Assembly: GCA_021798375.1 (NCBI GenBank)
Contig: JAJZHU010000084.1
Span: forward strand, 1 to 8,707
DNA length: 8,707 nucleotides
Direction: 5' to 3'
From: Pseudomonadota bacterium
GTDB lineage: Bacteria > Pseudomonadota > Alphaproteobacteria > Acetobacterales > Acetobacteraceae
Below are positions 6,129 to 8,707 of the stretch, one piece after another. The position numbers were made by a program, and so were the translations under genes. Position 1 is the stretch's first letter. The number at the start of each line of letters is the position of its first letter. The notes below the pieces were generated by a model, which was not told the origin of the DNA, ran no database searches, and saw only the letters and a list, made by a program, of their open reading frames with translations.

Positions 6129-6673
6129 CCGATCAAAGGCCGGGGATCAGGCTGCGGCCCAGTTTTGGGCGGCGGCTGGATGTGTGGTCGCGGCGCGGTT
6201 TTCCCGCGGCGGTGACTTTGTTGCTGATTTTGCTGCTGGAAGCGCCGCTTGGGTTGCACGTGTCGGCGCAGTTGCAATTGGCGCTGTCGCTCGCCAGCCT
6301 GTTTTTTTGGTCGGTTCACCGCCCCACTTCGATGCCGCCTTGGCTGGCCTTCGGGTTGGGGTTGTTGATAGATCTGCTGCAAATGCAGCCGATCGGGTTG
6401 TCGTCGCTGGTGTTTCTGCTGGTGGTTGGCGTGGCGCGGCACTGGCGGCATGATTTGCGCCGTTTGGGGTTCATGTTGAGCTGGTTGGGGTTTGGCTTTG
6501 TCGCGTTGGGAGCGGTGTCGCTGATCTATGCGGCGAGCAGCCTGTTGCGTTGGCGTTTGTTGCCGCCCATGCCTTGCGTCGATGAATTGATGCTGGCGCT
6601 GATGTTCTATCCGGCCCTGGCGGTGTTGTTCGGTCATGCCCATCGGTATGCCGCGGCGCCCGAGCAAGCCTGA
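6125..6673 (+). CDS. mreD: Rod-shape-determining protein MreD
   Basis: Integral inner-membrane component of the elongasome that works with MreC. Its 182 aa are slightly longer than E. coli MreD (162), mostly from a basic N-terminal extension of about 25 residues. About five or six hydrophobic segments can be seen, near 26-46, 50-64, 72-88, 90-104, 114-140 and 153-170. The segment GLLIDLL (79-85), with a conserved-type Asp inside a membrane helix followed by PIGLSSL, is characteristic of MreD. Sequence identity in this family is low, so the call rests mainly on hydrophobicity, this motif and its place between mreC and mrdA. The start codon overlaps the mreC stop (ATGA) and its own stop overlaps the mrdA start (TGATG), indicating translational coupling. 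Confidence 0.93.
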   Translation: MTDQRPGIRLRPSFGRRLDVWSRRGFPAAVTLLLILLLEAPLGLHVSAQLQLALSLASLFFWSVHRPTSMPPWLAFGLGLLIDLLQMQPIGLSSLVFLLVVGVARHWRHDLRRLGFMLSWLGFGFVALGAVSLIYAASSLLRWRLLPPMPCVDELMLALMFYPALAVLFGHAHRYAAAPEQA

Positions 6674-8523
6674 TGGGACGTCACGACCAGGCCCGCCGCA
6701 CTGCCTTGTTTACCCGCCGGGCCTTGTTGCTGGGCGGGTTCGAACTGACCGCGATGGTTGGCCTGGCGGTGAAATTATACCGGGTGCAGATGTTGGAAGG
6801 CGGGCGCTATACGGTGCTGGCCGAGAAGAACCGCATCAGCGCCAGACTTACCACCCCGGTGCGGGGGCGCATTCTGGATCGTGGCGGCGTGACGGTGGCC
6901 GGCAACAAGCCCAATTGGCGGTCTGAAATCGTGGCCGAAGAGGCCTATGACGTGGAAGACACGCTGGACGCTTATAGCAAGATCGTGCCCTTGGCCGACC
7001 GCGATCGGGCGCGTATTCTGCGCGATGTCCGCCGTCAGCGCCGTTTTGTGCCGGTATTGGTGCATGATTTCCTGACCTGGGACCAAATGGCGGCGATTCA
7101 GGTCCATGCGCCCGAATTGCCGGGCATCGTGGTGGATGTGGGGCAGACGCGGCTTTATCCTTTCGGCGCGCAATTGGCGCATGTGGTGGGTTATGTGGCG
7201 CCGCCCAATCAGCGTGACCTTGGCGGCGATCCGGCCTTGGCGCTGCCGGGAATGCGCGTCGGGCGGGCGGGGGTCGAGGGTTATCGTGAAGCCGAATTGC
7301 GTGGCCAGGCGGGCGAGGTGCAGTTGGAGGTCAATGCCGCCGGGCGGGTGATCCGCGAGTTGGCGCACGAGGCCGGCGTGCCTGGCGCGGACGTGACGCT
7401 GGCGCTCGATTCAGGGTTGCAGGGCGACGCGCTGACGGCGCTGGGTGACGAAAGTGCCAGCGCCGTGGTGCTGGACGCGCAAAATGGCGAGGTGCTGGCA
7501 ATGGCCAGCAACCCCAGTTTCGATCCGACCTTGTTCGATCAAGGCGTCAGCGAGGCGCAATGGGTGGCCTGGACATCGGATCGCAAGGCGCCCTTGATCA
7601 ACAAGGCCGTGGCCGGCCTGTATGCGCCGGGCTCGACCTTCAAATTGACGGTGGCGCTGGCCGGGCTGCAAGCCAAGACAATCACCCCGACCGATACGAT
7701 TTTTTGCCCCGGTTATCTCGATCTGGGCACATCGCGGTTCCATTGCTGGAAATTGGGCGGCCATGGCCAGTTGAATGTTGTCGGCGGGTTGAAGAACAGT
7801 TGCGACGTGTTTTTCTATGAAACCGCGCGGCGGACGGGGGCCGACAGGATCGCCGCCATGGCCAACCGGTTGGGGTTGGGGGTGACGCCAACCATCGATC
7901 TGCCGGGCGCGCGCACCGGTTTGGTGCCCACGCGCGAATGGCGCGAGAAACAGGGCAAGCCTTGGAACATCGGCGACACCATCGTCGATGGCATTGGTCA
8001 GGGATTCCTGCAGCTCACCCCGTTGCAATTGGCGACGATGGTGGCGCGGGTGGCCACGGGCAACGCGGTCGAGGCTCGGGTGAAATTATCCGATGGCGTC
8101 GCGCAGAATCCTTTGTCGCTGGATATTTCGCCGCGTGATTTGAATCTGGTGCGGATGGGCATGTGGCAGGTGGTGAACGACGTGGGCGGCACCGCACCGC
8201 TGGCCAAATTGAATTTTCCCGGCGTCGAGATGGCGGGCAAAACGGGTTCGACCCAGGTGCGGCGGATTTCGCGCGAAGCGCGCGAGGCGGCGGGCGGGTT
8301 CAATTCGATGAGCCTGCCATGGGAATTCCGCCCGCATGCGCTGTTCGTGTGTTTCGCCCCGTTCGACAAGCCGCGTTACGCGGCGGCGGTGGTGGTGGAG
8401 CACGGCAATGCCGGTGCGGCGGCGGCGGCGCCACTGGCGCGGCAGATCATGATCGCGGCGCTGACCCGCGATCCGCTCGGGGCGTTGAAGGGGTTGGCGG
8501 TGCTGGCGGGTAAGGGTAGCTAA
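6673..8523 (+). CDS. mrdA: Penicillin-binding protein 2, elongasome D,D-transpeptidase
   Basis: Class B penicillin-binding protein of 616 aa that cross-links new peptidoglycan during cell elongation; the target of mecillinam in E. coli. After a short cytoplasmic tail there is one membrane anchor at about 17-36. The pedestal domain begins near TTPVRGRILDRGG (60-72), and the transpeptidase domain contains the three catalytic motifs: STFK with nucleophile Ser321 and Lys324, SCD (376-378), and KTG (523-525). Cys345 (in CPG), Cys358 (in CWK), His364 (in GGHG) and Cys377 (inside SCD) are placed like the zinc-site residues described for some PBP2s, so a structural zinc may be bound. It overlaps mreD by one base. 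The glycosyltransferase partner gene, rodA, does not follow directly within the window. Confidence 0.97.
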   Translation: MGRHDQARRTALFTRRALLLGGFELTAMVGLAVKLYRVQMLEGGRYTVLAEKNRISARLTTPVRGRILDRGGVTVAGNKPNWRSEIVAEEAYDVEDTLDAYSKIVPLADRDRARILRDVRRQRRFVPVLVHDFLTWDQMAAIQVHAPELPGIVVDVGQTRLYPFGAQLAHVVGYVAPPNQRDLGGDPALALPGMRVGRAGVEGYREAELRGQAGEVQLEVNAAGRVIRELAHEAGVPGADVTLALDSGLQGDALTALGDESASAVVLDAQNGEVLAMASNPSFDPTLFDQGVSEAQWVAWTSDRKAPLINKAVAGLYAPGSTFKLTVALAGLQAKTITPTDTIFCPGYLDLGTSRFHCWKLGGHGQLNVVGGLKNSCDVFFYETARRTGADRIAAMANRLGLGVTPTIDLPGARTGLVPTREWREKQGKPWNIGDTIVDGIGQGFLQLTPLQLATMVARVATGNAVEARVKLSDGVAQNPLSLDISPRDLNLVRMGMWQVVNDVGGTAPLAKLNFPGVEMAGKTGSTQVRRISREAREAAGGFNSMSLPWEFRPHALFVCFAPFDKPRYAAAVVVEHGNAGAAAAAPLARQIMIAALTRDPLGALKGLAVLAGKGS

Positions 8524-8527
8524 GAAT

Positions 8528-8551
8528 CTTCTTTTTGTGAACAAAAAGAAG
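8528..8551. terminator. AT-rich hairpin after mrdA, possible operon end
   Basis: CTTCTTTTTG (8528-8537), loop TGAA, CAAAAAGAAG (8542-8551) form a perfect 10-bp stem four bases after the mrdA stop codon. The base after it is C, then a run of seven A (8553-8559), not T. As an intrinsic terminator it is therefore atypical in either direction, although it could still end or stabilise the mre operon transcript. I have an impression that similar AT-rich hairpins recur between genes in acetic acid bacteria, but cannot verify it. Confidence 0.5.
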
Positions 8552-8592
8552 CAAAAAAACTTTGATCGTGTGAAGTGGACTGGCTATCGATT

Positions 8593-8625
8593 GTAAGTTG
8601 TCATCAACTCACTTGGGGTCACTTG
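8593..8625. repeat. Short dyad and direct repeat downstream of mrdA
   Basis: GTAAGTTG (8593-8600) and CAACTCAC (8605-8612) form an 8-bp stem with one mismatch around TCAT. Overlapping it, TCACTTG is repeated directly at 8609-8615 and 8619-8625, ten bases apart. Ten-base spacing on one face of the helix suits an operator for the next gene, but nothing else supports this. Confidence 0.3.
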
Positions 8626-8659
8626 TCCGAACGGGTTTTGTGCGGCGGAGCCATGGATA

Positions 8660-8707
8660 AGTGGCCCGCCTACGCCAGACTCTTGACGGTCGCTTCGGCG
8701 GGCCACT
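8660..8707. repeat. Perfect 11-bp GC-rich inverted repeat ending at the window edge
   Basis: AGTGGCCCGCC (8660-8670) and GGCGGGCCACT (8697-8707) are exact reverse complements around a 26-base loop. The arm may continue past the window. It could be a dispersed palindromic (REP-like) element, a terminator stem for a neighbouring gene, or a mobile-element end. No coding frame in 8524-8707 is convincing. Confidence 0.55.

Noticed and set aside
8528..8551. Canonical rho-independent terminator
   Set aside because: The stem is perfect but AT-rich and is followed by an A-run rather than a T-run, so it was kept only as a probable, atypical operon end.
8653..8707. Plus-strand ATG frame open to the window edge (18 codons)
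   Set aside because: The ribosome-like GGAG is only 2 bases from the ATG, and the frame consists mostly of the inverted repeat. Too short to support without the sequence to the right.

Overview
The window is a GC-rich stretch of bacterial chromosome, most likely from an alphaproteobacterium (perhaps Rhodospirillales or Acetobacterales, which is an inference). The reasons are a ScfR-type short-chain fatty acyl-CoA regulator with a degenerate peptidase-like domain and a C-terminal cysteine cluster, a compact mreB-mreC-mreD-mrdA operon, and high-GC codon usage with many TTG leucine codons. No rRNA, tRNA, insertion sequence, prophage gene or CRISPR array is visible.

Left part (1-711, minus strand): the first 237 codons of a gene that runs off the left edge. 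It encodes a cysteine-free, low-complexity protein carrying at least four copies of a near-invariant peptide, DDGLVHSHNWA, separated by variable linkers, plus a second repeated block, IPEALVKRAM. Differences between the repeat cores are all synonymous in the minus frame, so this frame is a real gene kept under protein-level constraint. I do not recognise the protein; it is the most novel item here.

Intergenic 712-865 separates this gene from a divergent regulator. It holds a perfect hairpin in the leader of the repeat gene, a small palindrome, and a candidate promoter plus operator (three GTAAA repeats) abutting the regulator's start codon, which suggests an autoregulated and possibly leaderless mRNA.

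Central part (866-4027, plus strand): a ScfR/RamB/PrpR-like regulator (462 aa) followed after 105 bp by an NAD-type malic enzyme (555 aa). A TTGTAAA motif occurs before both genes, so the regulator may control the malic enzyme and link short-chain acyl-CoA status to the malate-to-pyruvate step.

Right part (4145-8523, plus strand): the elongasome operon mreB, mreC, mreD, mrdA (PBP2), with gaps or overlaps of 28, -4 and -1 bases, indicating one transcript. MreB filaments, the MreC/MreD membrane partners and the PBP2 transpeptidase together direct side-wall peptidoglycan synthesis. The usual next gene, rodA, is not seen in the remaining 184 bases, which instead contain a strong AT-rich hairpin and an 11-bp inverted repeat that reaches the window end.
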